Virus record (IMG/VR): IMGVR_UViG_3300006922_000041
Span: 1-47,373 of that record
DNA from: a virus
DNA length: 47,373 bases
Reading direction: 5' to 3' (one strand)
Part shown: positions 6,799-14,890 of the stretch, in pieces
How positions within the stretch are numbered: position 1 is the first letter of the stretch
Layout of the letters: every line of letters starts with the position of its first letter
The notes under the pieces: generated by a model
What the model was told of the DNA's origin: nothing
Seen by the model: only the letters and a program-made list of their open reading frames with translations
Databases searched by the model: none
Translations under genes and position numbers: made by a program

Positions 6799-7028
6799 GC
6801 GGCGAATGTAGCATCTGTGGTCAGCCACTACACGCTCACCGTCTCCCCAACGGGGAGATTTATTGGAAGGACGGCCACAACGCCGCTCCTCTCGCTGAAG
6901 GCCGAGCCTGCGATTCATGCAACAGTCTTGTCATTGCTCACAGAATGGGTACATCCAAAGCCGAGTGCCTTGCCCAAGCACACTTCTTGCGAGTTCAGTA
7001 CGACCTCATGTCGGGATGGGAGGAGTGA
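6795..7028 (+). CDS. Small treble-clef-like zinc protein common in phages
   Basis: 77 residues: CSICGQ near the N-terminus, then GHNAAPLAEGRACDSCN and VIAHRM. This pattern (CxxC, then GHNxAP...GRxCDxCN) is familiar from small phage and marine viral proteins of unknown role. Start overlaps the previous stop (ATGA). Confidence 0.65.
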   Translation: MSGECSICGQPLHAHRLPNGEIYWKDGHNAAPLAEGRACDSCNSLVIAHRMGTSKAECLAQAHFLRVQYDLMSGWEE

Positions 7029-7030
7029 AA

Positions 7031-7174
7031 ATGTGCGAACACGAATGGCAAAAGACCGACGAATATACTGATGTTTATTGGGATGGTTATGGTGCTGATG
7101 CGACTTTCGTTGAAGAACGCGTGATTGAATATACCTGCAAGAAATGTGGAGAAATCAAGGAGGACGAGGCATGA
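7031..7174 (+). CDS. Mini zinc-binding protein
   Basis: 47 residues beginning MCEHEW and ending CKKCGEIKEDEA; C2, H4 and the CKKC pair could hold one zinc. GGAGTGA precedes the ATG. Confidence 0.6.
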   Translation: MCEHEWQKTDEYTDVYWDGYGADATFVEERVIEYTCKKCGEIKEDEA

Positions 7175-7347
7175 ATAGTGACAATTTCGACAGTATCGCA
7201 GAAGCCATCCGAATGTTCCCCGCATACAAGGAGCGCATTCATGTAGCCTACGGTTGGGCTACGATGTGCGAAGAACTGTACCCAAAGGAGTTCGATAGAG
7301 CGAGGTTCTTGAAGGCTTGCGAAGTTCCGGAGGAAGAAGAGGAATGA
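7171..7347 (+). CDS. Small helical hypothetical protein
   Basis: 58 residues, predicted helical, Glu-rich end; 4-nt overlaps on both sides and an AAGGAGGACGAGG ribosome site. Confidence 0.6.
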   Translation: MNSDNFDSIAEAIRMFPAYKERIHVAYGWATMCEELYPKEFDRARFLKACEVPEEEEE

Positions 7348-7907
7348 ACATCTTCACGCTCGACAGAAACCCTCGCTTTGCGGCCCAAATGATGTGCGAC
7401 AAACACATCAACAAAATGTGCGTCGAAGGAATGCAGTGCCTTGTTTCAGCCTTGCTGAAATGCGGCGCACCTCCGGAACACGCACCCCGCACCAGCCTCG
7501 GTCAGCCTCACAAGGGAGGTTATCGTAACCACCCCGTAGTGTTTTGGGTCGCAGAATCACATGAAAATTTCTCGTGGTTGAAAGACCATGTCTTATGGCT
7601 ATGCCACGAATTCAAGTATAGATACGGGAAAGAACATTTGGTGGAATCGCAACTTGTTCAACTCGGAACTTGGTGTGTATGGGCGCAATACATACCCCAC
7701 ACAGACGAGTGCGGCGAATATAAGCACGAAATGATTTTTGAGCGTTGCTTCAAGCAGTCGCAAGGTCTCAATGAAGACCTGTTAGAATGGGAAGACGACA
7801 TAGAAGCCGCAAGAGAATTCTATTTCCGAGACAAGAAAGGTTTCGCAGAATGGAAAAAAGGAAGAGATGCCCCCGCATGGTGGCTTGCAAAAGTTGGAGA
7901 TGAATAA
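7344..7907 (+). CDS. Conserved phage-type protein with CDKH motif
   Basis: 187 residues. It begins NIFTLDRNP..AAQMMCDKHINKMCVEGMQ and contains HKGGYRNHPVVFWV and WLKDHVLWLCHEFKYRYGK. I recognise this as a widespread family of small phage proteins of unknown function (usual opening NIFVLD..P...A...CDKHVVKM). It is sometimes annotated as a T4 endonuclease V-like glycosylase, which I cannot confirm. The invariant His, Cys and Asp residues suggest an enzyme. Confidence 0.65.
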   Translation: MNIFTLDRNPRFAAQMMCDKHINKMCVEGMQCLVSALLKCGAPPEHAPRTSLGQPHKGGYRNHPVVFWVAESHENFSWLKDHVLWLCHEFKYRYGKEHLVESQLVQLGTWCVWAQYIPHTDECGEYKHEMIFERCFKQSQGLNEDLLEWEDDIEAAREFYFRDKKGFAEWKKGRDAPAWWLAKVGDE

Positions 7908-7908
7908 A

Positions 7909-8379
7909 ATGAACGGAAGAGAGAGAATGATTGATATAGAGGAAACCCCCCTTAGAAGACTGATGTTGCCCGAAGTGATGAAAGGATATGAAGTGATAAG
8001 ATACCAATGCGTCAACGACGCTAACGATGTGTCGGCCATTTGCCGGACTCCCTACGGAGGAGTGGCAGAAGTGCGCTGTGAGACAGACTTGACGACCACA
8101 CCCTCGGCCTGCCCTATCTGCAACAGCACGATGAAGAACTTCCGTCGAAGCGGCCTCTTCGTCTGTGACCATGCCTCTCATGCTCCCCTGTGGATGGCTA
8201 CCCAAAGATACCAGCCTCACCAGCGAGCATCAATGGTCGCTCGCAAACCTACGGTTTTGCAAAATCAAGACCGAGCGATTATGTCGAACATTCAAACGGA
8301 AGGGACTAAGATTCAAACGGAAGTCGACATGGAGAGCATCAAGTCGCAACTCCAAGACGCTTTGGGGGACTTACTTTGA
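7909..8379 (+). CDS. Hypothetical protein with zinc motif
   Basis: 156 residues from ATG 7909 (GGAGATGA upstream; ATG 7900 is an alternative). A central CPIC...CDHASH motif may bind zinc. Near the C-terminus IQTEGTKIQTEV comes from a direct repeat of ATTCAAACGGAAG. The N-terminus overlaps a copy of the recurrent CCCCCCTTA element. Confidence 0.55.
   Translation: MNGRERMIDIEETPLRRLMLPEVMKGYEVIRYQCVNDANDVSAICRTPYGGVAEVRCETDLTTTPSACPICNSTMKNFRRSGLFVCDHASHAPLWMATQRYQPHQRASMVARKPTVLQNQDRAIMSNIQTEGTKIQTEVDMESIKSQLQDALGDLL
7933..7958. repeat. Recurrent element, copy c
   Basis: GATATAGAGGAAACCCCCC then TTAGAAG, inside the start of the 7909 gene. Confidence 0.45.
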
Positions 8380-8906
8380 TTTCCCGCCTTACAGCCGAAC
8401 TCGTTCCGACCGGCACATGGGGTGCGAATCTGCGCTCCCTACTGCCGCCGTCCGGATGGAATCGCCTTCGCCGTTGGTCTTACGGAGAAGCAAGAAATGT
8501 CTGCGATATATGCGGAGACTCCGGTCTCAACCAAGGTCGCACTCATGCAGTGGAATGCCACGAAGTATGGGAGTACGATGATGTTCGCAAGGTGCAGACC
8601 TTGGTAGGTGTTCAAGCACTATGCCCGTTGTGTCACTGCACCAAGCACTATGGTCGTAGCCTCCGAGTAGGCATGGCTCGCAAGGTCCGAGACCAACTCA
8701 AGAAGGTCAACGGTTGGACCGAAGACTACGCAAAGGACTACGAATCTATGATTTTCCAAATTCACGGTATGCGTTCAGCATACAGGTGGACAGTGGACAT
8801 TGAGTCTGCTCTCGCAAGATACCTGCAAGCAGGAATAATCAAGCAACGGGACTACGATGAGGCTATGAAGAAATTGAAAGCAGGCCCATATTCGGAGGAA
8901 CAGTAA
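8376..8906 (+). CDS. HNH-type nuclease
   Basis: 176 residues from a TTG start overlapping the previous stop (TTGA). Residues about 43-90 hold CDICG, then HAVECHEVW, then ALCPLCHCTKHYGR, the Cys-pair plus His layout of HNH (beta-beta-alpha metal) nucleases. It is a free-standing small phage-type HNH protein; target unknown. It could act in recombination, packaging or homing. Confidence 0.7.
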   Translation: MISRLTAELVPTGTWGANLRSLLPPSGWNRLRRWSYGEARNVCDICGDSGLNQGRTHAVECHEVWEYDDVRKVQTLVGVQALCPLCHCTKHYGRSLRVGMARKVRDQLKKVNGWTEDYAKDYESMIFQIHGMRSAYRWTVDIESALARYLQAGIIKQRDYDEAMKKLKAGPYSEEQ

Positions 8907-8931
8907 TATAGGGCGACCCCCCCTTAAGAGG
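8905..8931. repeat. Recurrent element, copy d, intergenic
   Basis: TAATATAGGGCGACCCCCCC then TTAAGAGG, in the only gap of this block, 48 nt before the next ATG. The TAATATAG could double as a TATA box. Confidence 0.5.
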
Positions 8932-8952
8932 AATGAAAACGGAGGAATACAA

Positions 8953-9612
8953 ATGACCGACAACTATGAAAAGATGATGAATGATGCAAGCGAATTCTAT
9001 GCAGGTATGGTACTGCAAGGTGGATATGTGATAGACACCGATGTAGGATTCGTGAATGACGATGGAAGCCCTGTGTTTGCGAACATGGAGAAGGACGAAG
9101 TGATTAAGATGCACTTGGGGAACTTGATGTGGACCCAATTGCTCCATTCTCACGGACATGACTCCCAAGAGTTCGTGCAGTTCTTTGAACACATTGCGAT
9201 TGTGCAACGAGTAACCGAGGAAGCCTACTTCCCCGATGCCCTCACAATCACACAAGCCATCGACCTCGAAAACGAAGATGATGAATTGCGAAATGCTCGA
9301 CGAAGCAAGCACTTGTTCCACTGTGTACGGACTGCGGCTATGGCCGCTCAACCCGATGTGGTCTTCCTTTCCGACGATGGGAATGGTTTCGCAATCGACG
9401 CTACCAATGCTCACCCTCTCCTACGAATGTATGTAGACAGCATGGACGGAAGGATGAGCGGGGGAGCAATTCTGCAAGACGAAGCCTCCATGAGGACAGG
9501 TGATGTGCAAGAATTCCTCAACAAGAAGTCAGTCGAAGTGAACGGCGACAAAGACGACATTGACATCGACTCGGATGAGAACGACGACGACCCACTTAGG
9601 GGGTATGCTTGA
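8953..9612 (+). CDS. Hypothetical protein with acidic tail
   Basis: 219 residues, ATG preceded by CGGAGG. Mostly helical; the last 25 residues are Asp-rich (DKDDIDIDSDENDDDP). A DNA mimic is conceivable, but nothing else supports that. Not recognised. Confidence 0.65.
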   Translation: MTDNYEKMMNDASEFYAGMVLQGGYVIDTDVGFVNDDGSPVFANMEKDEVIKMHLGNLMWTQLLHSHGHDSQEFVQFFEHIAIVQRVTEEAYFPDALTITQAIDLENEDDELRNARRSKHLFHCVRTAAMAAQPDVVFLSDDGNGFAIDATNAHPLLRMYVDSMDGRMSGGAILQDEASMRTGDVQEFLNKKSVEVNGDKDDIDIDSDENDDDPLRGYA

Positions 9613-9767
9613 TGAGGTCATACGATACGAGGTTCTTGTTGCGACAAATTCTTAGTTCACCGGACGACATACCCATCGAGGTACGAAGGAGCCTGCAACA
9701 GGCACACAACCTCGCCATGATTATGACTTGTGTATGCGGCGAATGGTACAGGGAGTGTGATTGCTAA
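9612..9767 (+). CDS. Small Cys-containing protein
   Basis: 51 residues, TGATG overlap with the previous gene and TAATG overlap with the next. Ends CVCGEWYRECDC, a possible metal site. The double overlap is the main support. Confidence 0.55.
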   Translation: MRSYDTRFLLRQILSSPDDIPIEVRRSLQQAHNLAMIMTCVCGEWYRECDC

Positions 9768-9988
9768 TGATGGACTTCGACTCATTTACACAAGTGCTTG
9801 AAGACCTCAAGTACCTCAACCGGCTTACCAAGTTCGGCTTCGTGGAATTGCTATTCCCGAACTCCACAGACGACTATGCAGAACGCAAGTGGGCTGTCTT
9901 CTACTCAAACCCGCTCTACTTCCTGTGGTCATGTTCCTCGGACAAGTTACTGATTCTGCTCAATTACATTGAGGAGGAGAAAGCATGA
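9767..9988 (+). CDS. Small hypothetical protein
   Basis: 73 residues, TAATG overlap with the previous gene. Aromatic-rich middle (WAVFYSNPLYFLWS). No motif recognised. Confidence 0.55.
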   Translation: MMDFDSFTQVLEDLKYLNRLTKFGFVELLFPNSTDDYAERKWAVFYSNPLYFLWSCSSDKLLILLNYIEEEKA

Positions 9989-10197
9989 AGGAATACAAAT
10001 TCGCAAAAGTGCAGAAGGCACTACTGGTAGCCTCGCAGATGATTGAAGACCTGTGTGCTATCGACCAAGAGTACGGTACGCAAAACATGGGAGCATGGAA
10101 CAAAGTGCTTCAAGAAGCAGTCGCAGAAATTGAGACAAACAGCAGGTGGTATGTAGGTACACTGAAAACACCTACGCAGAAAAGGAGAGTGAAATGA
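9985..10197 (+). CDS. Small helical protein with basic end
   Basis: 70 residues, 4-nt overlap at each end, GAGGAGG ribosome site, predicted helical, ends TPTQKRRVK. Unknown. Confidence 0.55.
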   Translation: MKEYKFAKVQKALLVASQMIEDLCAIDQEYGTQNMGAWNKVLQEAVAEIETNSRWYVGTLKTPTQKRRVK

Positions 10198-10733
10198 TGC
10201 AAGAAGATAAGAAAATTGAGAGCAAAGACCTATGGGTGCATATCGGCAGAACTGGTGCGATTGAGCATATTTGGGCCAAAAAACCGACACTGAAAGAAAT
10301 GCAAGAAGCGGTTGACGGGTACATCGAATATGTCCCTCGCAACGCCATGAAAGGCGACAAAGTCCTGCCTGTACCTGTGAATGCCTACAACGACACAGCC
10401 ATGCGAAGCGGCTCAAGTTCCCTTTGCGAAGTCCGTGAAATCATTGTCAACGAAGAAGGACTACTTCGTAGTGACTTCCATACCAATGCGGTAGCCTCTT
10501 TCGCAGCCTTCGGCACTACGGTACGAGAACAAGACCTTGACGATGGGGAACGCATCGTCGGTCCTTCAATCGTCCGTGTCCGACACACACCACAAGACAA
10601 GCAAATCACAAGCGACGAGTTCATGCAATTGGTCGGCGGCGTGAGGGAAGGTATGTGGCTGTTCGGTCTCAAGCACTTCGTCGACGAGGCTACCGGACAT
10701 GGGGAGCCTATGATGGGGGTTGAGGAAGAATGA
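10194..10733 (+). CDS. DUF3846-like protein
   Basis: 179 residues. The order of elements, PTLKEMQEAVDGYIEYVP, then EIIVNEEGLL, an Asn (HTNAVA) and a final GPSIV, resembles DUF3846, a small domain common in phages and actinobacteria with unknown role. Assigned by pattern only. Confidence 0.5.
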   Translation: MMQEDKKIESKDLWVHIGRTGAIEHIWAKKPTLKEMQEAVDGYIEYVPRNAMKGDKVLPVPVNAYNDTAMRSGSSSLCEVREIIVNEEGLLRSDFHTNAVASFAAFGTTVREQDLDDGERIVGPSIVRVRHTPQDKQITSDEFMQLVGGVREGMWLFGLKHFVDEATGHGEPMMGVEEE

Positions 10734-10981
10734 AGAGTAGCGGCAAGTGCAAGGTCTGTGAGTCTACCTTCACGACAAAGACTGACCCCGCTCGCTACGA
10801 CGGCAAGCCTTTCGTCTGTGAGAGATGCTCCTTGGCGGAGAAGTTCGTCAACGCTAAGGGAAACGCTTGCATCCTACACGGAGGCACACCCAAGAAGTGC
10901 GGAGTGTCTATCAAGCAATGGCGTAGTCTTGTAGCAGATACGAGACTGCGAACCACTGACCGAATGTTCAAGGAAGAGTGA
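10730..10981 (+). CDS. Zinc-ribbon protein
   Basis: 83 residues with CKVC and CERC about 25 residues apart, one likely zinc site, then a basic helical C-terminus. Overlaps the previous gene by 4 nt. Confidence 0.6.
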   Translation: MKSSGKCKVCESTFTTKTDPARYDGKPFVCERCSLAEKFVNAKGNACILHGGTPKKCGVSIKQWRSLVADTRLRTTDRMFKEE

Positions 10982-10986
10982 GTCGC

Positions 10987-11781
10987 ATGGCTTTCGTTTA
11001 TGCTGACCGCTATGTGTACGCTAAGACCTCCGAGTTGGAAGTCGCAGACTTCACTGCTTGGAGGCGTTCCGGCAAGCAAGGGCGGCTATTCCGTCCCTTC
11101 CTGCACCTCAAATCGCAAGACTTCGTTATCGTCATCGACGGCTACCACAAGATGTGGCAGTTCTTAGAAGTCCTGTTGGGTAAAGTTCCTCGCACCATGC
11201 TCAATCACTGCATGAAGGGGAACATAGAGGGCGTGATGTTTGAAGACGAGTTGCGACATATTCTCGATGCGAAGGATGGGTCTTATACCCACGATATTAT
11301 GCTTTGCTTCGATACGAAGTACGAACAATTCGCAGTTCCCAACTCGGACAAGACCTTGGATGCGTACTGCTCCGATTCGGTGCGAAACGCAGAAACGGGT
11401 CTGCCCGACTACCCGACATACACTCCCGCGTTCTCCGGACGGACCATAGGCATAGTGTGGGTTCCTACTCGCATACATGACGCAGACCCGCAGTATGTAT
11501 TTGAGCGGAGAGACGGATTCCTATGCGCCTTCGTTAGCGTACCGGATGGCCCCAACTATCGCTACATCAACGCCGCACACTTTGACGACCTCACGGCACT
11601 TGCCGAGGCCTCTCAACACATAGCGTACCATGTGCAAGAGCATGAATATGTCGTGAACACAAGCGGCTTGAAAATGCACAGCGCATCCATGTACGATTTA
11701 GAGAGGGACCGCCTTGAAAGTGAATTATTTTCAAGGCTCAAACATAATTCAAAAGAAAATAAACGGGGGACTGCTCTATGA
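10987..11781 (+). CDS. Hypothetical protein, last large gene of the first block
   Basis: 264 residues from ATG 10987 (GTG 10978 is possible). The context AGTGAGTCGC-ATG matches those at 22594 and 28634. Alpha/beta composition, no recognised motif. The gene ends with an inverted repeat CCTTGAAA/TTTCAAGG (about 11712-11736). Confidence 0.6.
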   Translation: MAFVYADRYVYAKTSELEVADFTAWRRSGKQGRLFRPFLHLKSQDFVIVIDGYHKMWQFLEVLLGKVPRTMLNHCMKGNIEGVMFEDELRHILDAKDGSYTHDIMLCFDTKYEQFAVPNSDKTLDAYCSDSVRNAETGLPDYPTYTPAFSGRTIGIVWVPTRIHDADPQYVFERRDGFLCAFVSVPDGPNYRYINAAHFDDLTALAEASQHIAYHVQEHEYVVNTSGLKMHSASMYDLERDRLESELFSRLKHNSKENKRGTAL

Positions 11782-11951
11782 TTCTGTTTATTCTCTCCAA
11801 CTTCCTAAGAGTCTGTAATTTAAAATCCCATACTCTCCTTAGAGAGTATAGTAGTAAAAGATTTAATCCATCTAAGGAAAGATTACAGAATAACGGTCGA
11901 TGCGGCGCAAGCCATCGTTTTATTCCTTCCCAATTATTTCCGGAGGCTTGA
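11778..11951 (+). CDS. Possible small basic protein
   Basis: 57-codon frame that starts in ATGA overlap with the previous stop (GGGGG 8 nt upstream) and ends 4 nt before the next start. Its codons are AT-richer than its neighbours and it contains a hairpin (11830-11849), so it may instead be untranslated spacer. Confidence 0.35.
   Translation: MILFILSNFLRVCNLKSHTLLREYSSKRFNPSKERLQNNGRCGASHRFIPSQLFPEA
11830..11849. repeat. Hairpin ATACTCTC-CTTA-GAGAGTAT
   Basis: 8-bp arms, 4-nt loop. The ATACTCT core is shared with the 382-419 hairpin. A second weak hairpin with a GCAA loop (about 11900-11920) precedes TTTTATT, so termination between blocks is possible. Confidence 0.5.
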
Positions 11952-11955
11952 AACA

Positions 11956-12786
11956 ATGGGGTTGATAAGGACATCTACCTATGGTAAGGTCATGGGCGAA
12001 GTAAAAACCATCAACGAGACCGACTTCATTTGGTTCGACGGAGAACCGGAAGGCATCACACACGCTATACTATACGACGCAGTAGGCGCAGACCATATCC
12101 CTGCCGTCGTCGGAGCATCATTGGTAGCAGACAAAGAGCCGATTGGCTACATGACGAGCAAGCATATCCATTCAAGCCCACACACCTTCCTCGATGTAGG
12201 ATTCACAGGCTGGCCTATCTATCGTCATGGTAGAACACTTATTGTGGAGGTACTCACACCTGCACATATTAGCAAGGATATTTCGCAACAGAAGAATGCT
12301 TGGCTGTTCAACTATCCTCCTGCAAGGGATGTTGCTAAAATGATTCTCGAACTCGGACCTCAACAGTTCTTCGTGCTAACCTCCGGTGCGTTTGACGATA
12401 TGTTGGGAAGCGCACACGAAGTACCTGTGCTAATCTCGTCAAGCGAAATTGGAGAGGAGCATACGCTATCGAGCCTCCAACCTCTTTGGGGATGGTTGCC
12501 TGCTTTCATGTATGGCGTCGAGAGCGATTGCGAAGCGTATGTATTTGTCATTCCCCCACATGGTCCGAGACCGGAGCCACTTGCTTACAAAGACTCGAAC
12601 ATCCGAGAAAGCATTGCGATATTGAAGAGGTGGGGTTTCGCCACCAAGGGTGCTTTGACCCGCTCAAAGAAGATTTACAATGATGCTTCCAAGGAAGCAA
12701 GCAAGGCCGCTAAACACGCGAATGAGGTGATTGCTCGCATGAAGGTCGAGGAGAAGAAGGGAAGCATGGGTGGTATGTTCCAATGA
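11956..12786 (+). CDS. Possible PAC2-family (proteasome assembly chaperone-like) protein
   Basis: 276 residues. Residues about 35-170 follow the PAC2 pattern: a DHIPAVVGASLVADKEPIGYM segment, an Ile/Val strand, PIYRHGRTLIVEVLTPAHIS, a helix with AKMILELG, then FFVLTSGAFDDML. PAC2 proteins in archaea relate to proteasome assembly. The C-terminus is a Lys/Ala-rich helix. Ribosome site CGGAGG. If right, the virus may touch host protein turnover. Assignment is by pattern, not by search. Confidence 0.45.
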   Translation: MGLIRTSTYGKVMGEVKTINETDFIWFDGEPEGITHAILYDAVGADHIPAVVGASLVADKEPIGYMTSKHIHSSPHTFLDVGFTGWPIYRHGRTLIVEVLTPAHISKDISQQKNAWLFNYPPARDVAKMILELGPQQFFVLTSGAFDDMLGSAHEVPVLISSSEIGEEHTLSSLQPLWGWLPAFMYGVESDCEAYVFVIPPHGPRPEPLAYKDSNIRESIAILKRWGFATKGALTRSKKIYNDASKEASKAAKHANEVIARMKVEEKKGSMGGMFQ

Positions 12787-14102
12787 GAACCAACATATTC
12801 GACAGAATGCTGGACTTCTGCAAAAGGAACCACATCATAGATGTAGACGACAAAGTTCCCATCTTTCTGTGCAGTATCGGCGCACACATCTTCAACACGG
12901 TCAACAAGTGTAGTATGTGCGATTTCGCACCTCGCGAAGGTGACGGAGAAGACTCAAGGAGATTCGTCATTGAAGACTGCCCCCTACGGCACGACAACTA
13001 CCCAATCTATACGCCTTCATCCCGTATCGCAGACACACGCATTCACATCTTGATGCGTGGTGCTAAGGGTTCCGGAAAGAATGTATTGCTCGACCTCTTC
13101 TGTGCTGAACACACCGGCCTTCTTTGGAATCCGGACGGTTTTGAAGGAGTGGGCTTTCGCACTATGAACGGACCTAACTCGGTCACGGAAGCAGGTATGT
13201 TCGGTTCCGTCAACGAAGACGGGAACATCGTGGGTCGTCCACTCGCAAGAGACTTGTGCGGCGGATTCCTCACCTTCGAGGAATTCTCATCAGTGAGTGA
13301 CGCCAATCGCAAAGACCACTCAATTGACATGAAGAATCAAATGCTCACTTCCCTCGATAGCGGGAGAGTCGCCAAAGGCATGAGGGATGGTTGGGTGCGA
13401 TACAACACTCGCTACACTGTATGGGGCGGTACGCAACATGGTCGCATGGACTTGGAGTCCGGTCTCGACCGTCGATTCTTCATTATCGACATCCTCATGG
13501 ATGCAGAAAAGGAGGCGCAATACAAGCAAGCACAGAATTTGCAAGCATCCATGTCGAGAGAGGAGCGAGCGTATCTTGCAGGTGAAATCATGGACTTGCG
13601 AGAATGGTTCATCAACCGGCAAATGGAAGTCGTTCTCAATCCACCCGAAGGCGTGGTCTTCGATGAAGCCTTTGAGAAGTGGGTGATGAAAGAATCGGTT
13701 CGTTCCTTTGAGAGCGATTTGTTTCGCAGACTTGCTATTGGCTACAACATGATGGTCGGGGAATGGAAGGGCGGCATACTTGAAATCAAGATGGGTCCGG
13801 ACTTGGAGGAACTGCTTGAATCTTCCCTGCGAATGCGTAGGAATGTCATGGACGAAGATGTCCACCTCATCAAGAGTACCTTTTGGGACAAAGATGTGCC
13901 TCGCAGTAGCCTCGTTAAGGACATAGCGAGACTCATCACGAACAACGATTATCAAGCGTCGAAGCGTTGGATTGAGGACAACCTCAAGCAACAGGCGTGG
14001 TTCACGGAGTTCTCGCCCCGTAAGGAGGGTAGAGGCCGTCGTGGAGTCGTGTGTCGCTTCGGTATGCCCGAAGACAACCTCAAGTGGGGTGAAGGCAAAT
14101 GA
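12783..14102 (+). CDS. AAA+ ATPase, possible MCM-like replicative helicase
   Basis: 439 residues, 4-nt overlap with the previous gene. Residues about 35-70 hold CSMCDF and a later Cys (zinc candidate). Walker A is GAKGSGKN (about 96-103, unusual final Asn), Walker B region GGFLTFEEF (about 160), followed by SIDMKNQMLTSLDSGRVAKGM, YTVWGGTQHGR (sensor 1) and SGLDRRF (arginine finger region). That order fits the MCM/helix-2-insert AAA+ group. The C-terminal 90 residues look winged-helix. No other replicative helicase is visible in the window. Alternative: another AAA+ remodeller. Confidence 0.55.
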   Translation: MRTNIFDRMLDFCKRNHIIDVDDKVPIFLCSIGAHIFNTVNKCSMCDFAPREGDGEDSRRFVIEDCPLRHDNYPIYTPSSRIADTRIHILMRGAKGSGKNVLLDLFCAEHTGLLWNPDGFEGVGFRTMNGPNSVTEAGMFGSVNEDGNIVGRPLARDLCGGFLTFEEFSSVSDANRKDHSIDMKNQMLTSLDSGRVAKGMRDGWVRYNTRYTVWGGTQHGRMDLESGLDRRFFIIDILMDAEKEAQYKQAQNLQASMSREERAYLAGEIMDLREWFINRQMEVVLNPPEGVVFDEAFEKWVMKESVRSFESDLFRRLAIGYNMMVGEWKGGILEIKMGPDLEELLESSLRMRRNVMDEDVHLIKSTFWDKDVPRSSLVKDIARLITNNDYQASKRWIEDNLKQQAWFTEFSPRKEGRGRRGVVCRFGMPEDNLKWGEGK

Positions 14103-14374
14103 CCTACGCTCATCGGGGAATCCGCTCAAGGAAACAGCGTTGGCTTGACGAAGCCTATTTGATTTTGAAAGAAGCCGACGAACCTCTTTCCGGTAAAGAG
14201 GTGTATTTGCGAAGTAGAGATAGAATCCTACACACACTCCTCCCCAAGAATTCGAGGAGTGCTGGTCAAATCTTTCGCATGGATAAGAAGAAGAGATTCT
14301 ACAAGAAAGAGATTGGTCGTAGCAATCAATTCGTTTATGGGTTGCGAGAGTGGGGTGACGGACATGGCGAGTAA
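14099..14374 (+). CDS. Small winged-helix-like basic protein
   Basis: 91 residues: AYLILKEADEPLSGKEVYLRSRDRI then ...RSAGQIFRMDKKKRFYKKE, helix-turn-helix followed by a basic wing. First of a series of similar small proteins (14364, 14612, 16331, 17455). Likely DNA binding. Confidence 0.55.
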   Translation: MTYAHRGIRSRKQRWLDEAYLILKEADEPLSGKEVYLRSRDRILHTLLPKNSRSAGQIFRMDKKKRFYKKEIGRSNQFVYGLREWGDGHGE

Positions 14375-14615
14375 CCACCGCAAGTATAAGGCGTTCATGG
14401 ACCGAGCGGCTGATTACCTGCAAGAGAAGGAAGGCGAGGAAGTCTCCTCGACCGACCTACCCCGTTTGATTCGGCAGAAGAAGAACGGTAGGCCGTTTAG
14501 AAACCCTCCACCCCCAAAGGGGATGCACAACAGGCTTAAGAATGACAAGCGATTCGTAGTGAAGACGAGGGGCGGCAAATCCACTGTCAGCATCCGAAGG
14601 AGAGATGAAGAATGA
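14364..14615 (+). CDS. Small winged-helix-like basic protein
   Basis: 83 residues from ATG 14364 (11-nt overlap with the previous gene). Helix, EEVSSTDLPRLIRQK, then MHNRLKNDKRFVVKTRGGKSTVSI, the same layout as its neighbour. Probable DNA-binding regulator. Confidence 0.5.
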   Translation: MASNHRKYKAFMDRAADYLQEKEGEEVSSTDLPRLIRQKKNGRPFRNPPPPKGMHNRLKNDKRFVVKTRGGKSTVSIRRRDEE

Positions 14616-14890
14616 CAAAGAAAAAGTATTGGGGCAAAGGGAGATTCATGGGATGGAAAGATGCGGCATTGGCCGAACTTTCGCATAGGCCCGATGGTCT
14701 GTCTGCCGAGGCTCTACTGACAATCGTTAAAATGAACAAGACGCGAACTCCATCCGGAGTGCGACAAGTCACGGAACTCCTCAAGCGAGACAATCGCTTT
14801 GACGCATACTACCCTGCGAAAAGCATGAAGTCCCTAACAGGCCAACATTACAGAGTTCTACAATGGACGGTGAGCGAAGATGAAGAATAA
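14612..14890 (+). CDS. Small winged-helix-like protein
   Basis: 92 residues: ALAELSHRPDGLSAEALLTIV, then VRQVTELLKRDNRFDAYY and a short strand pair. Third member of the local series; 4-nt overlap. Confidence 0.5.
   Translation: MTKKKYWGKGRFMGWKDAALAELSHRPDGLSAEALLTIVKMNKTRTPSGVRQVTELLKRDNRFDAYYPAKSMKSLTGQHYRVLQWTVSEDEE

Noticed and set aside
13320-14423. 367-residue minus-strand open frame
   Set aside because: It lies entirely opposite the AAA+ gene and its neighbours, has no ribosome site and its protein has no recognisable order; it is a shadow of the plus-strand codon pattern.
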